From positions 43,304 to 107,303 of the forward strand of contig NZ_CAUCSQ010000013.1 of NCBI RefSeq assembly GCF_958445495.1: a stretch of DNA of 64,000 nt, given 5' to 3'. The notes beneath the pieces were generated by a model that saw nothing but the letters and a program-made list of their open reading frames with translations, did no database searches and had not been told where the DNA came from. Below are positions 17,052 through 25,182 of the stretch, one piece after another (the stretch's first letter is position 1; each line of letters starts with the position of its first letter). The position numbers and the translations under genes were made by a program. Source of the stretch: an uncultured Bacteroides sp. (GTDB taxonomy: Bacteria > Bacteroidota > Bacteroidia > Bacteroidales > Bacteroidaceae).

Positions 17052-18248
17052 TTACTCATTCTCATATATCAAAATATTTCTTCCGTTTATCTGATAGTAG
17101 ATGTCGCCGGTAATCTCTAAAGCATCAAGAAAAGTATTGATTGTACTATATCGTTTCAGATTTCCACTATATGTCAGGTTACGTAAAGCAGGGGTTTCAT
17201 AATATACACAGACATCATACCAACGTTCAAAAGCTTGCATAATCTCTTCCAGAGTTTTGTTGTGGAATACGTATTCACCTTTTACCCAACCGATACATTC
17301 CTCTACATCGACAAACCGTTTTTCCAACCTGCCGTCAGCAAACACCGCTTGCTCGCCGGGTGATAATGTAACGGTTTTTTGCGAGGGGGTCAGGCAACTT
17401 ACCTTTCCATTTACCAGAGTTGCATAACATGCTTTCGCATCATTATAAGCGTTTACATTGAACTCTGTCCCATGTACCATAATCTCACCGAAATTCGTTT
17501 TGACAATAAAAGGATGTTCTTTGTCTTCTTTCACCCGGAAATACCCTTCTCCTTCCAAAAGGACAACTCTGCGCTTCTCTGCAAAACGAACGGGGTAAGT
17601 CAACTTGGAACCGGCATTCAAGTGAACCAGAGTGCCATCTGCAAGCACAACCGTATTTTCACCTCCACGCGGTATCACAAGTACATTTGACTGCACGGCA
17701 CTCTCATCCGTATTTTCTTCTTCCTCTTGTACCACTACAGTAGGCTGGTAAGATAGGATTCCTTTTTGGTATTTCACATGAACACCGTCCACCACCACAT
17801 CCACATCTTTCTTATGTACGTCGATTACACTGCCGTCAGGCAAGGTTAACTGCGCCTGTTGAATTCCGGGTTGAATCAGGGTTCTCCCCTTTCCTTCTTC
17901 CACCGAATAATTGCTCAACAGATAAAATGAAAGGCCGACAGCCAAGACGACAATAGCCGCGGCAACAGACCACCCAATCCGGAAAAATGAAGATTTCTGT
18001 TCTGGTTTCTTTATTCGTCCGATTCTCTGAAGGAAGGATTGATAAGCGCTCTCCGACGAATAATACCTATATTCCCCGAACGCCTCTTTCAAGGTTCTGC
18101 CATCTTGTAGTTGTTCATACACTTTTTGTAAGTCCGGGCATTCCGCCAACCGTTTTTCAAGTTCATACCGCTCCGCTTCATTCGCTTCTCCCTGAAGGAA
18201 TTTCCTCATCAAAACAGCATCTTGATACAGATTTTCGAACTTATTCAT
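17052..18248 (-). CDS. FecR-family anti-sigma factor
   Basis: The 398-residue inner-membrane regulator has a cytoplasmic N-terminal anti-sigma region (about 1-85). One membrane helix spans about 91-111 (IGWSVAAAIVVLAVGLSFYLL). A periplasmic FecR domain follows (GGENTVVLADGTLVHLNAGSKLTYP, then HPFIVKTNFGEIMVHGTEFNV), ending in the C-terminal DUF4974-type domain (ENKTLEEIM-like HNKTLEEIMQAFERWYD and a tail ending QINGRNILI). In this family the STN domain of SusC contacts the periplasmic part and releases the ECF sigma factor. It sits between the sigma gene and susC with its own -7 element. Confidence 0.92.
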   Translation of the reverse strand: MNKFENLYQDAVLMRKFLQGEANEAERYELEKRLAECPDLQKVYEQLQDGRTLKEAFGEYRYYSSESAYQSFLQRIGRIKKPEQKSSFFRIGWSVAAAIVVLAVGLSFYLLSNYSVEEGKGRTLIQPGIQQAQLTLPDGSVIDVHKKDVDVVVDGVHVKYQKGILSYQPTVVVQEEEENTDESAVQSNVLVIPRGGENTVVLADGTLVHLNAGSKLTYPVRFAEKRRVVLLEGEGYFRVKEDKEHPFIVKTNFGEIMVHGTEFNVNAYNDAKACYATLVNGKVSCLTPSQKTVTLSPGEQAVFADGRLEKRFVDVEECIGWVKGEYVFHNKTLEEIMQAFERWYDVCVYYETPALRNLTYSGNLKRYSTINTFLDALEITGDIYYQINGRNILIYENE

Positions 18249-18498
18249 CTTATTATTTATTTTTTAATTAAATTGCAATTTCACCCTAGCTTCATATTAA
18301 TTATACATAAACCATTAAAAAGGGTGACAAAAAGACGAAGTTTTTTCATAACAAAAGTATTTAAAGTAAGATTTATCAAAAAAGAAGATGACATTATGAT
18401 AGCAAAATGCAGTTCAATTATTCCTTCTTCATAAAAAGAACAACTCCTAAGCTATCAATAAAGGGAGAAATAAATATCAAATTGATTCGATTCCTTTT
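18249..18498. other. Spacer between sigma and anti-sigma genes
   Basis: These 250 AT-rich bases separate the sigma factor stop from the FecR start. They hold a candidate -7 element for FecR (18352-18359) and a small CACCCT/AGGGTG inverted repeat around 18281-18326. No gene is supported here. Confidence 0.5.
18352..18359 (-). promoter_or_regulatory. Candidate -7 element of the FecR-SusCD operon
   Basis: On the minus strand this reads TACTTTTG, matching TAnnTTTG, 104 bases before the FecR start. If real, the operon has a housekeeping promoter in addition to any promoter recognised by the adjacent ECF sigma factor. Confidence 0.4.
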
Positions 18499-19065
18499 TT
18501 AGAAAAATAAACAGAGAATTATGGTATAAGTCGAATCTCCCAACTTTTCACGTAGAAACTTATAGCTACGGCTTTTTTGAGTTTTAACCGTATTAATGCT
18601 TATTTCCAAACGTTCTGCTATTTCTTCCCAAATATATCCCTCAATCCTCAATAGAATGATTCGGCGCTGTTCAGCAGGCAGCGCTTCAATATAAAAATAT
18701 AACTGACGGATGATTTCCTCTTTTACCGTCAATGCATAAACCATATCTTCGTCTTGTGCATCATCTTCGGCAAGGGAACTTAATATACTATCATGGATTT
18801 GATTATTGCGAATGTATAATAAAGCGTTATTATAACAAGCGCGATAGAGGTAATTAGTTAGTTCTTTTATATCGGAGAAAGTACGCTTACCTTCCCAAAC
18901 GGATATAAAAACTTCCTGTACCAAATCTTCCACTGCATCCGGAAGCGGCAATATCTTGGAGACATAAACACATAGAGCAGCATAAAAACGACCGTAGAAA
19001 TCGCCCCATATCCTTTCATCCTTTCGGTTGACTCCTGCTACTATGACGTCAATCTTATCACTCAT
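18499..19065 (-). CDS. ECF RNA polymerase sigma-70 factor (Bacteroidetes type)
   Basis: The 188-residue sigma factor has region 2 at roughly residues 20-90 (DAVEDLVQEVFISVWEGKRTF). Region 4 lies at roughly 125-175 (LPAEQRRIILLRIEGYIWEEIAERLEISINTVKTQ) with its helix-turn-helix. A hydrophobic tail, TYTIILCLFF, ends the protein. Its direct partner is the FecR anti-sigma gene downstream. Together with the STN-bearing SusC, these form a standard trans-envelope signalling set that should induce this uptake locus when ligand is bound. Confidence 0.95.
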   Translation of the reverse strand: MSDKIDVIVAGVNRKDERIWGDFYGRFYAALCVYVSKILPLPDAVEDLVQEVFISVWEGKRTFSDIKELTNYLYRACYNNALLYIRNNQIHDSILSSLAEDDAQDEDMVYALTVKEEIIRQLYFYIEALPAEQRRIILLRIEGYIWEEIAERLEISINTVKTQKSRSYKFLREKLGDSTYTIILCLFF

Positions 19066-19145
19066 ATTGTCACTTATTCATCAAATAAAGAAACAGAACT
19101 CGCAAAAAACGTTATAATCACTTACTATACCGATATTTACGAATG

Positions 19146-19153
19146 CAAATATA
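19146..19153 (-). promoter_or_regulatory. Candidate -7 element of the ECF sigma gene
   Basis: On the minus strand this reads TATATTTG (TAnnTTTG), about 80 bases before the sigma factor ATG. No clear -33 partner is seen. Confidence 0.4.
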
Positions 19154-19637
19154 TCGTTTTTTTCAGAAACCGCAGCCCTGCTCCCTACAAAAAAGAAAAT
19201 AAATAAAGCCGTATGCTCAAGATTTGATTTTCCCGCCACTCCTCATACGATGATATCAATTCCGGCACATTAAACCAGGAACATTTTCATCCCTATAAAG
19301 TTCAAATGATATTCATTCACAATAAGGGAAAGAAAAAATGCTCAGTTACCATACGTTTTCTTCAGGAACCGATATAAAAGCAAAAAAAATGGAAAAACAG
19401 CCGCCCGTATAAAAAGTATTCCAGATATGCCCAAAGACAATACCGTAACCAAACCAATCCTTTACAGCCGATTATTTATTCAATACGGAAAAAGAACCTC
19501 ATCCAGGCAAGTAAAATATTCGCTTTATTGAAAACAAAACCACATATCATATCACCTCTAACGAAATGAACAAAAAGAAATCTGCCGGGGAATAAAAAAG
19601 GATATAAAAAAAGAGCGAATCATTCCGCTCCATCTTA

Positions 19638-19670
19638 AAGAATCCCCATAAATGGGATTCTTCTTTTTCA
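19638..19670 (+). terminator. Terminator-like hairpin
   Basis: AAGAATCCC (19638-19646) pairs with GGGATTCTT (19654-19662) around a seven-base loop and is followed by CTTTTTC on the plus strand. No plus-strand gene precedes it, so it may end an unseen transcript or be a remnant. Confidence 0.4.
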
Positions 19671-19707
19671 TCTTTCATTTACTTGTTTCCTGAAAACTAA
19701 CTTTTTA

Positions 19708-19823
19708 CTAATACCTAAATAAAACAATCTTTTTCCTAAAAACTAACCTTAAAATCTAAATACCTTCAATTTTATAAACTAATACCTTTTAATTATTACC
19801 TTTTTCTAATACCTAAAAAACTT
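19708..19823. repeat. Degenerate direct repeats (CTAATACCT family)
   Basis: ACTAATACCTAAAT, ACTAATACCTTTTA and TCTAATACCTAAAA recur, with related AACTAACCTT and AAAACTAAC segments between them, at irregular intervals in very AT-rich DNA. Copies are imperfect and the function is unknown. Confidence 0.4.
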
Positions 19824-19932
19824 AAGCAGTTTCACAACTACGCTGCAAAGTTATAGCTGTTTTGAAATATGACAATAGTTATTATGCTAAAAAACATATT
19901 TTAGCCTATTTTTTTGACTTACATCAAGAAAA

Positions 19933-19981
19933 GGAAAACAATTCTGGCTGCAAATCTGTATTTCAGCTTGAATTGTTTTCC
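19933..19981. repeat. Long inverted repeat in the mnmG leader
   Basis: GGAAAACAATTC (19933-19944) and GAATTGTTTTCC (19970-19981) are perfect complements. The pairing continues inward through GCTG/CAGC after one T:T mismatch and a G:U pair. No T-run follows, so it is not a classical terminator. It could be an RNA structure or a protein-binding palindrome. Confidence 0.6.
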
Positions 19982-20251
19982 TCACAGACTAAATCTGCCT
20001 TTTCACTTCTATTTCACCGAAAGACCCGTTGATTTTCAAACTTACAAAAAGAAAGTATATTTATAATTAAGCATTCAAAACGGAATATTTGACAAGGAAA
20101 TAAACAAATAATAGAACATAAATATCAACATCATAAACAATTTGCAGATTACCAACCGGAAAATTCTGCAATTTTTTAAAACTATCCGAATTTCCGTCCG
20201 GATTTTCAGAAGCAAGAATAGTCAAGAGATACAACTCTCATAACTTTTCCG

Positions 20252-20259
20252 TAACTTTG
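20252..20259 (+). promoter_or_regulatory. Promoter -7 element of mnmG
   Basis: TAACTTTG matches TAnnTTTG and ends 27 bases before the chosen start at 20287. This placement argues against the upstream ATG at 20257, which overlaps the element. Confidence 0.6.
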
Positions 20260-20286
20260 CACCGTTTGATAATAAATAAGATAGGA

Positions 20287-22173
20287 ATGGATTTTAAGTA
20301 TGACGTTATCGTAATCGGTGCCGGCCATGCAGGTTGTGAAGCGGCAGCCGCAGCAGCAAATTTAGGTTCCAAAACTTGTCTCATCACAATGGATATGAAC
20401 AAGATTGGGCAAATGAGTTGTAATCCTGCCGTAGGAGGAATTGCCAAAGGGCAGATAGTACGTGAGATAGATGCATTAGGCGGGCAAATGGGACTGATAA
20501 CAGATGAAACGGCAATCCAGTTTCGAATCTTAAACCGGTCAAAAGGTCCTGCCATGTGGAGTCCCCGCGCCCAATGCGACCGCGCCAAATTTATCTGGGC
20601 ATGGCGCGAAAAACTTGAAAACACTCCCAATCTTCACATCTGGCAAGATACCGTATGTAAACTTCTTGTGGAAAACGGAGAAGTAATCGGACTTGTTACC
20701 ATCTGGGGAGTTACTTTTAAAGCAAAATGTATCATCTTAACAACAGGAACTTTCCTCAATGGACTAATGCACATAGGACGCCATCAATTACCGGGAGGAA
20801 GAATAGCGGAACCGGCATCTTACCAATTAACCGAATCCATCGCCCGACACGGGATTACTTACGGACGGATGAAAACCGGAACCCCGGTACGGATTGATGC
20901 GCGCAGCGTTCATTTCGATCAAATGGAGATACAGGACGGAGAATGCGATTTTCATAAATTCTCCTTCATGGATACGAGTGTGCGCCACTTGAAGCAACTT
21001 CAATGCTGGACATGTTATACCAACGAAGAAGTCCATCGAATTTTACGTGAAGGATTACCGGACTCTCCACTTTTCAACGGGCAAATCCAAAGTATCGGAC
21101 CACGATACTGCCCTAGTATAGAAACCAAGATTGTAACCTTCCCCGACAAAGACCAGCACCAACTATTTCTGGAGCCGGAAGGAGAAACGACTCAAGAGTT
21201 ATATCTTAATGGATTTTCGTCCTCATTACCTATGGATATACAGATTGCCGCTCTTAAAAAGATACCGGCTTTCAAAGATTTGGTTATATACCGCCCAGGA
21301 TATGCAATCGAATATGATTATTTCGACCCAACACAATTGAAACATACGTTGGAATCGAAGATTATTAAGAATCTATTCTTTGCCGGACAGGTAAACGGCA
21401 CTACCGGTTACGAGGAAGCTGGAGGACAAGGGATAGTTGCCGGCATCAACGCTCATATCAACTGCCACGGCGGAGAATCGTTCACTCTAGCACGTAACGA
21501 AGCATATATCGGCGTATTAATCGATGATTTAGTAACCAAAGGTGTTGACGAGCCTTATCGTATGTTTACCTCACGCGCCGAATACAGAATCTTGCTCCGC
21601 ATGGACGATGCAGACATGAGACTCACAGAACGGGCATACAAACTAGGACTTGCCAAGGAAGAACGTTTCCAATTGATGAAAAGTAAAAAAGAAGCTATTG
21701 CCCAGATTATATCTTTCGCAAAGAATTATTCGATGAAACCGTCATTAATTAATGATACACTCGAAAAAATCGGAACAACTCCCCTACGCCAAGGCTGCAA
21801 ATTGATAGAAATCCTAAATCGTCCGCAAGTTACAATAGAGAATATAATAGGCTACATTCCTGCTTTCCGGCGTGAATCGGAAAAAGTAACTTCTACAAGC
21901 CAGAATCGAAAAGAAGAAATTATTGAAGCTGCCGAGATATTAATAAAATATCAAGGTTACATCGACAGGGAACGGATGATAGCGGAAAAATTAGCACGTC
22001 TGGAAAGTATTAAAATAAAAGGTAAATTTGATTATGCTTCCATCCAATCATTGTCTACGGAAGCCCGCCAAAAGCTGATAAAAATAGACCCTGAGACCAT
22101 TGCGCAAGCAAGTCGGATTCCCGGAGTATCGCCCAGCGACATCAATGTACTATTGGTACTTTCCGGTCGATAA
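20287..22173 (+). CDS. mnmG: tRNA U34 carboxymethylaminomethyl synthase subunit MnmG (GidA)
   Basis: MnmG, with MnmE, installs the cmnm5 group on U34 of tRNAs reading split codon boxes, using FAD and NADH. The product from ATG 20287 is 628 residues, the usual length. It starts MDFKYDVIVIGAGHAGCEAAAAAA with the dinucleotide-binding GAGHAG at 11-16. Conserved GidA blocks include MSCNPAVGGIAKGQIVREIDALGG, LPGGRIAEPASYQL, GTTGYEEAGGQG and a C-terminal PGVSPSDI helical domain. The in-frame ATG at 20257 adds ten untypical residues and overlaps the -7 element. A parS-like site follows 7 bases after the stop. Confidence 0.97.
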   Translation: MDFKYDVIVIGAGHAGCEAAAAAANLGSKTCLITMDMNKIGQMSCNPAVGGIAKGQIVREIDALGGQMGLITDETAIQFRILNRSKGPAMWSPRAQCDRAKFIWAWREKLENTPNLHIWQDTVCKLLVENGEVIGLVTIWGVTFKAKCIILTTGTFLNGLMHIGRHQLPGGRIAEPASYQLTESIARHGITYGRMKTGTPVRIDARSVHFDQMEIQDGECDFHKFSFMDTSVRHLKQLQCWTCYTNEEVHRILREGLPDSPLFNGQIQSIGPRYCPSIETKIVTFPDKDQHQLFLEPEGETTQELYLNGFSSSLPMDIQIAALKKIPAFKDLVIYRPGYAIEYDYFDPTQLKHTLESKIIKNLFFAGQVNGTTGYEEAGGQGIVAGINAHINCHGGESFTLARNEAYIGVLIDDLVTKGVDEPYRMFTSRAEYRILLRMDDADMRLTERAYKLGLAKEERFQLMKSKKEAIAQIISFAKNYSMKPSLINDTLEKIGTTPLRQGCKLIEILNRPQVTIENIIGYIPAFRRESEKVTSTSQNRKEEIIEAAEILIKYQGYIDRERMIAEKLARLESIKIKGKFDYASIQSLSTEARQKLIKIDPETIAQASRIPGVSPSDINVLLVLSGR

Positions 22174-22180
22174 GTAACGA

Positions 22181-22196
22181 CGTTTCACGTGAAACA
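22181..22196. promoter_or_regulatory. parS-like ParB-binding site
   Basis: CGTTTCACGTGAAACA contains the perfect 14-bp palindrome GTTTCACGTGAAAC (22182-22195). It matches 15 of 16 positions of the broadly conserved bacterial parS consensus TGTTTCACGTGAAACA. Such sites load ParB for chromosome segregation and usually cluster near the replication origin. No other convincing copy was seen in this window. Confidence 0.8.
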
Positions 22197-22223
22197 AAAC
22201 ATTTAAAGAAACGATATAATTCA

Positions 22224-22754
22224 ATGATTATGAGCAAAGAAACATTAATCAAAAGCATTCGAGAAATTCCAGATTTTCCAATACCCGGTATTCTGTTTTA
22301 CGATGTTACGACTCTATTCAAAGACCCGTGGTGTCTACAGGAATTATCAGACATCATGTTTGAAATGTATAAGGATAAAGGAATTACTAAAGTAGTAGGA
22401 ATAGAATCAAGAGGTTTTATCATGGGACCTATCTTAGCCACCCGATTGAATGCCGGCTTCGTCCCCATCCGTAAACCCGGCAAACTTCCAGCAGAGACAA
22501 TCGAAGAAAGCTATGATAAAGAATACGGGAAAGATACCGTACAAATACATAAAGATGCACTAGACGAAAATGACATTGTGCTTCTGCATGATGACTTGCT
22601 GGCTACAGGGGGAACCATGAAAGCGGCTTGTGAATTGGTAAAGAAATTAAAGCCGAAGAAAGTATATGTCAACTTTATCATTGAGTTGAAAGATCTGAAT
22701 GGTAAATCCGTATTCGGAGATAATACAGAAGTGGCATCTGTATTGGAGCTATAA
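22224..22754 (+). CDS. apt: Adenine phosphoribosyltransferase
   Basis: Apt salvages adenine to AMP using PRPP in the cytoplasm. The 176-residue protein has the family N-terminus (IREIPDFPIPGILFYDVTTLFKDP), the GIESRGFIMGPILATRL segment and the PRPP-binding loop VLLHDDLLATGGTMKA. A second ATG two codons in (MSKETL) is an equally possible start. It follows mnmG after a 50-base gap that contains the parS-like site, so it may share the mnmG transcript. Confidence 0.96.
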   Translation: MIMSKETLIKSIREIPDFPIPGILFYDVTTLFKDPWCLQELSDIMFEMYKDKGITKVVGIESRGFIMGPILATRLNAGFVPIRKPGKLPAETIEESYDKEYGKDTVQIHKDALDENDIVLLHDDLLATGGTMKAACELVKKLKPKKVYVNFIIELKDLNGKSVFGDNTEVASVLEL

Positions 22755-22807
22755 AACCCCGTTTTACAAATCAACTTTAACAAGAAGGTTTTAAAACGGA
22801 TTCATAA

Positions 22808-22837
22808 GTCTGTTTCATAAATTCATTTATAACAGAC
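22808..22837 (+). terminator. Probable terminator of apt
   Basis: GTCTGTT (22808-22814) pairs with AACAGAC (22831-22837), with further ATAAA/TTTAT pairing inside, followed by ATTTGTATTT. The T-run is interrupted, so the call is tentative. Confidence 0.4.
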
Positions 22838-22926
22838 ATTTGTATTTCTGGCAGTATAAACGGCCCTTTTGTGATAAAGAAAGCAGGTTTCTCTATTCGG
22901 AAAACATATAAATCAATATTTATATG

Positions 22927-22934
22927 TAAGTTTG
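22927..22934 (+). promoter_or_regulatory. Candidate -7 element of uvrC
   Basis: TAAGTTTG matches TAnnTTTG but lies about 190 bases before the uvrC ATG at 23124. This implies a long leader that would include the 11-bp inverted repeat at 22992-23043. Confidence 0.45.
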
Positions 22935-22991
22935 CAAAGGATATTGCACAAGCAAAGCTTGTCTTATTGACTTGTCACCTGTAGCAAAACG

Positions 22992-23043
22992 CCATGAAGA
23001 ATTTATCTTTTACCGTTATAAAAAAGGAAGAGATTCTTCATGG
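22992..23043. repeat. 11-bp inverted repeat in the uvrC leader
   Basis: CCATGAAGAAT (22992-23002) and ATTCTTCATGG (23033-23043) are exact complements around a 30-base loop. The left arm contains the ATG of a 50-codon frame (22994-23146). In RNA the stem could hide that start. Confidence 0.55.
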
Positions 23044-23123
23044 TATTTTAGACAATGACCGGACAGATTTATGGAATTACAACAATATCTCTTTTTCATT
23101 TCAGCCATTTCATTCTAAAGATT

Positions 23124-24953
23124 ATGAATACAGAAACGGGAAGTAAAACGAATGAATACTTAAAAGGAATTGTAGCCAACCTTCCGGAAAAGCCAGGTAT
23201 CTACCAATATCTGAACACGGAAGGGACAATTATATATGTTGGAAAGGCTAAAAATCTAAAAAAAAGAGTATATTCCTATTTCAGTAAGGAACATGAGCCT
23301 GGAAAAACACGAGTATTAGTCAGTAAAATTGCCGATATACGGTATATCGTGGTTAATACGGAAGAAGATGCGTTGCTGCTGGAAAACAACCTGATAAAAA
23401 AATATAAACCGCGCTACAATGTCCTGTTGAAGGATGACAAGACTTATCCTTCCATCTGCGTACAGAACGAATATTTTCCAAGAGTATTCAAAACTCGAAA
23501 AATCATCAGAAACGGGTCTTCCTACTATGGTCCATACAGCCACATTCCTTCGATGTATGCCGTATTGGACCTAATAAAACATCTCTACCCTTTGCGTACC
23601 TGCCCTCTGAACCTCAGCCCGGAAAATATACGGGCAGGAAAATTCAATGTATGCCTGGAATATCATATAAAGAACTGTGCAGGTCCTTGCATCGGGCTCC
23701 AATCGCAGGAAGAATACTTAAGAAATATAGACGAAATCAAGGAAATCCTAAAAGGAAATACACAAGAAATCAGCCGTATGCTATTAGAAAAGATGCAAGG
23801 GTTGGCTGCTGAAATGAAATTTGAAGAAGCGCAAAAGATTAAAGAGAAGTATATCTTAATAGAGAACTACCGTTCAAAATCAGAGGTAGTAAGTGCAGTT
23901 TTGCATAATATCGATGTCTTTTCAATCGAAGAAGATGATACAAATTCCGCTTTCATCAACTATCTGCACATTACAAACGGAGCCATCAACCAAGCGTTCA
24001 CATTCGAATACAAGAAGAAACTGAACGAATCTAAAGAGGAATTGCTGACACTCGGCATTATAGAAATGCGGGAACGCTACAAGAGCCGGTCAAGAGAGAT
24101 TATCGTTCCTTTCGAGCTGGATATGGAGCTAAACAATGTCGTTTTCACCGTGCCCCAACGAGGAGATAAAAAGAAATTGCTAGAACTTTCCATCCTAAAC
24201 GTAAAACAGTATAAGGCCGACCGCCTGAAACAAGCGGAAAAACTGAATCCGGAACAAAGAAACATGCGCCTGATGAAAGAGATACAGCAGGAACTCCATC
24301 TGGAAAAACCGCCTCTGCAAATCGAATGTTTTGATAACTCCAACATACAGGGTTCCGATGCCGTAGCAGCCTGTGTAGTATTCAAAAAGGCCAAGCCGTC
24401 GAAAAAAGATTACCGGAAATACAATATAAAAACAGTAGTGGGTCCTGATGATTATGCTTCCATGAAAGAGGTTGTCAGGAGGCGTTATCAACGCGCGATT
24501 GAAGAAGCCTCTCCTCTACCCGATCTGATTATCACTGACGGCGGAAAAGGACAAATGGAAGTCGTCAGAGAGGTGATTGAGGACGAATTACAACTGAATA
24601 TACCCATTGCCGGATTGGCTAAAGACAACCGCCACCGCACATCAGAGCTGTTATTCGGTTTTCCTCCGCAAACTATCGGTATCAAACAACATAGTCCGCT
24701 GTTTCGCCTGTTAACACAGATACAAGATGAAGTACACCGTTTTGCCATCAGTTTCCACCGTGATAAGCGCAGTAAACGGCAGGTTGCGTCAGCATTGGAT
24801 AATATCAAGGGAATTGGAGAAAAGACCAAAACTGCTCTTTTAAAAGAATTCAAGAGTGTAAAGCGAATCAGAGAAGCATCTGCGGAAAACATCGCAGCCG
24901 TTATCGGAGAAGCAAAAGCCAGAATCGTGAAAGAAGGGCTGGCTGACAACTAA
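23124..24953 (+). CDS. uvrC: Excinuclease ABC subunit C
   Basis: UvrC makes the dual incisions around DNA lesions in nucleotide-excision repair after UvrAB loading. From ATG 23124 (MNTETGSKTNEYLKG) it has 609 residues. It contains an N-terminal GIY-YIG nuclease (KPGIYQYLNTEGTIIYVGKAKNLKKRV), a UVR domain (KMQGLAAEMKFEEAQKIKEKY) and an RNase H-like second nuclease (IECFDNSNIQGSDAVAACVVF and LIITDGGKGQ). A C-terminal helix-hairpin-helix (LDNIKGIGEKTKTALLKEF) ends it. The frame is open back to 23055, but the added residues do not look like UvrC. Confidence 0.96.
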   Translation: MNTETGSKTNEYLKGIVANLPEKPGIYQYLNTEGTIIYVGKAKNLKKRVYSYFSKEHEPGKTRVLVSKIADIRYIVVNTEEDALLLENNLIKKYKPRYNVLLKDDKTYPSICVQNEYFPRVFKTRKIIRNGSSYYGPYSHIPSMYAVLDLIKHLYPLRTCPLNLSPENIRAGKFNVCLEYHIKNCAGPCIGLQSQEEYLRNIDEIKEILKGNTQEISRMLLEKMQGLAAEMKFEEAQKIKEKYILIENYRSKSEVVSAVLHNIDVFSIEEDDTNSAFINYLHITNGAINQAFTFEYKKKLNESKEELLTLGIIEMRERYKSRSREIIVPFELDMELNNVVFTVPQRGDKKKLLELSILNVKQYKADRLKQAEKLNPEQRNMRLMKEIQQELHLEKPPLQIECFDNSNIQGSDAVAACVVFKKAKPSKKDYRKYNIKTVVGPDDYASMKEVVRRRYQRAIEEASPLPDLIITDGGKGQMEVVREVIEDELQLNIPIAGLAKDNRHRTSELLFGFPPQTIGIKQHSPLFRLLTQIQDEVHRFAISFHRDKRSKRQVASALDNIKGIGEKTKTALLKEFKSVKRIREASAENIAAVIGEAKARIVKEGLADN

Positions 24954-25127
24954 CAGATGACGGTACAAAAAGTCAAAGGCCGCTACCGGCGACAACAGTA
25001 TCAAACCTGACACGAGCGAATAGCCATACCCGATGACACCTGCGGATTCTGCAAAACAGCAAACAAGTTTCAGGACGATACTTATAATATTTTCCGGTAA
25101 ATTCATCGCTTTCTCTATTGATTTTTG

Positions 25128-25135
25128 TAAATTTG
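25128..25135 (+). promoter_or_regulatory. Promoter -7 element of dtd
   Basis: TAAATTTG matches TAnnTTTG, 47 bases before the dtd start codon. It probably drives the dtd, MazG-like and deoC genes together. Confidence 0.5.
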
Positions 25136-25182
25136 CCTTGCATAACCATAAATAAATTATATAATAACGAGATTATATAACA

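Larger units (their letters stand above)
19066..20286. other. 1.2-kb AT-rich gene-free region upstream of mnmG
   Basis: No credible gene is found. The region holds a sigma-gene -7 element (19146-19153), a terminator-like hairpin (19638-19670), a run of degenerate repeats built on CTAATACCT (about 19708-19820), a small AT hairpin followed by seven Ts (19886-19914) and an 18-pair hairpin (19933-19981). The mnmG promoter is at 20252-20259. I found no TTATCCACA-type DnaA boxes by eye. Confidence 0.6.
22755..23123. other. apt-uvrC spacer with hairpins and a candidate leader
   Basis: This 369-base spacer holds CCGTTTTA/TAAAACGG arms (22759-22799) and a hairpin after apt (22808-22837). It also has a -7 element (22927-22934), a small ACAAGC/GCTTGT repeat (22948-22962) and an 11-bp inverted repeat (22992-23043). 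A 50-codon frame at 22994-23146 overlaps the uvrC start. Confidence 0.6.

Noticed and set aside
19066..20286. Replication origin next to mnmG (gidA)
   Set aside because: The parS-like site and AT-rich DNA hint at it, but I found no TTATCCACA-type DnaA boxes or dnaA gene, so no origin is annotated.
24840..25106. Minus-strand 88-codon frame with hydrophobic N-terminus (MNLPENIISIVLKLVCC)
   Set aside because: It overlaps the uvrC 3' end by over 110 bases, has no recognisable family, and its upstream DNA is better explained as the dtd promoter.
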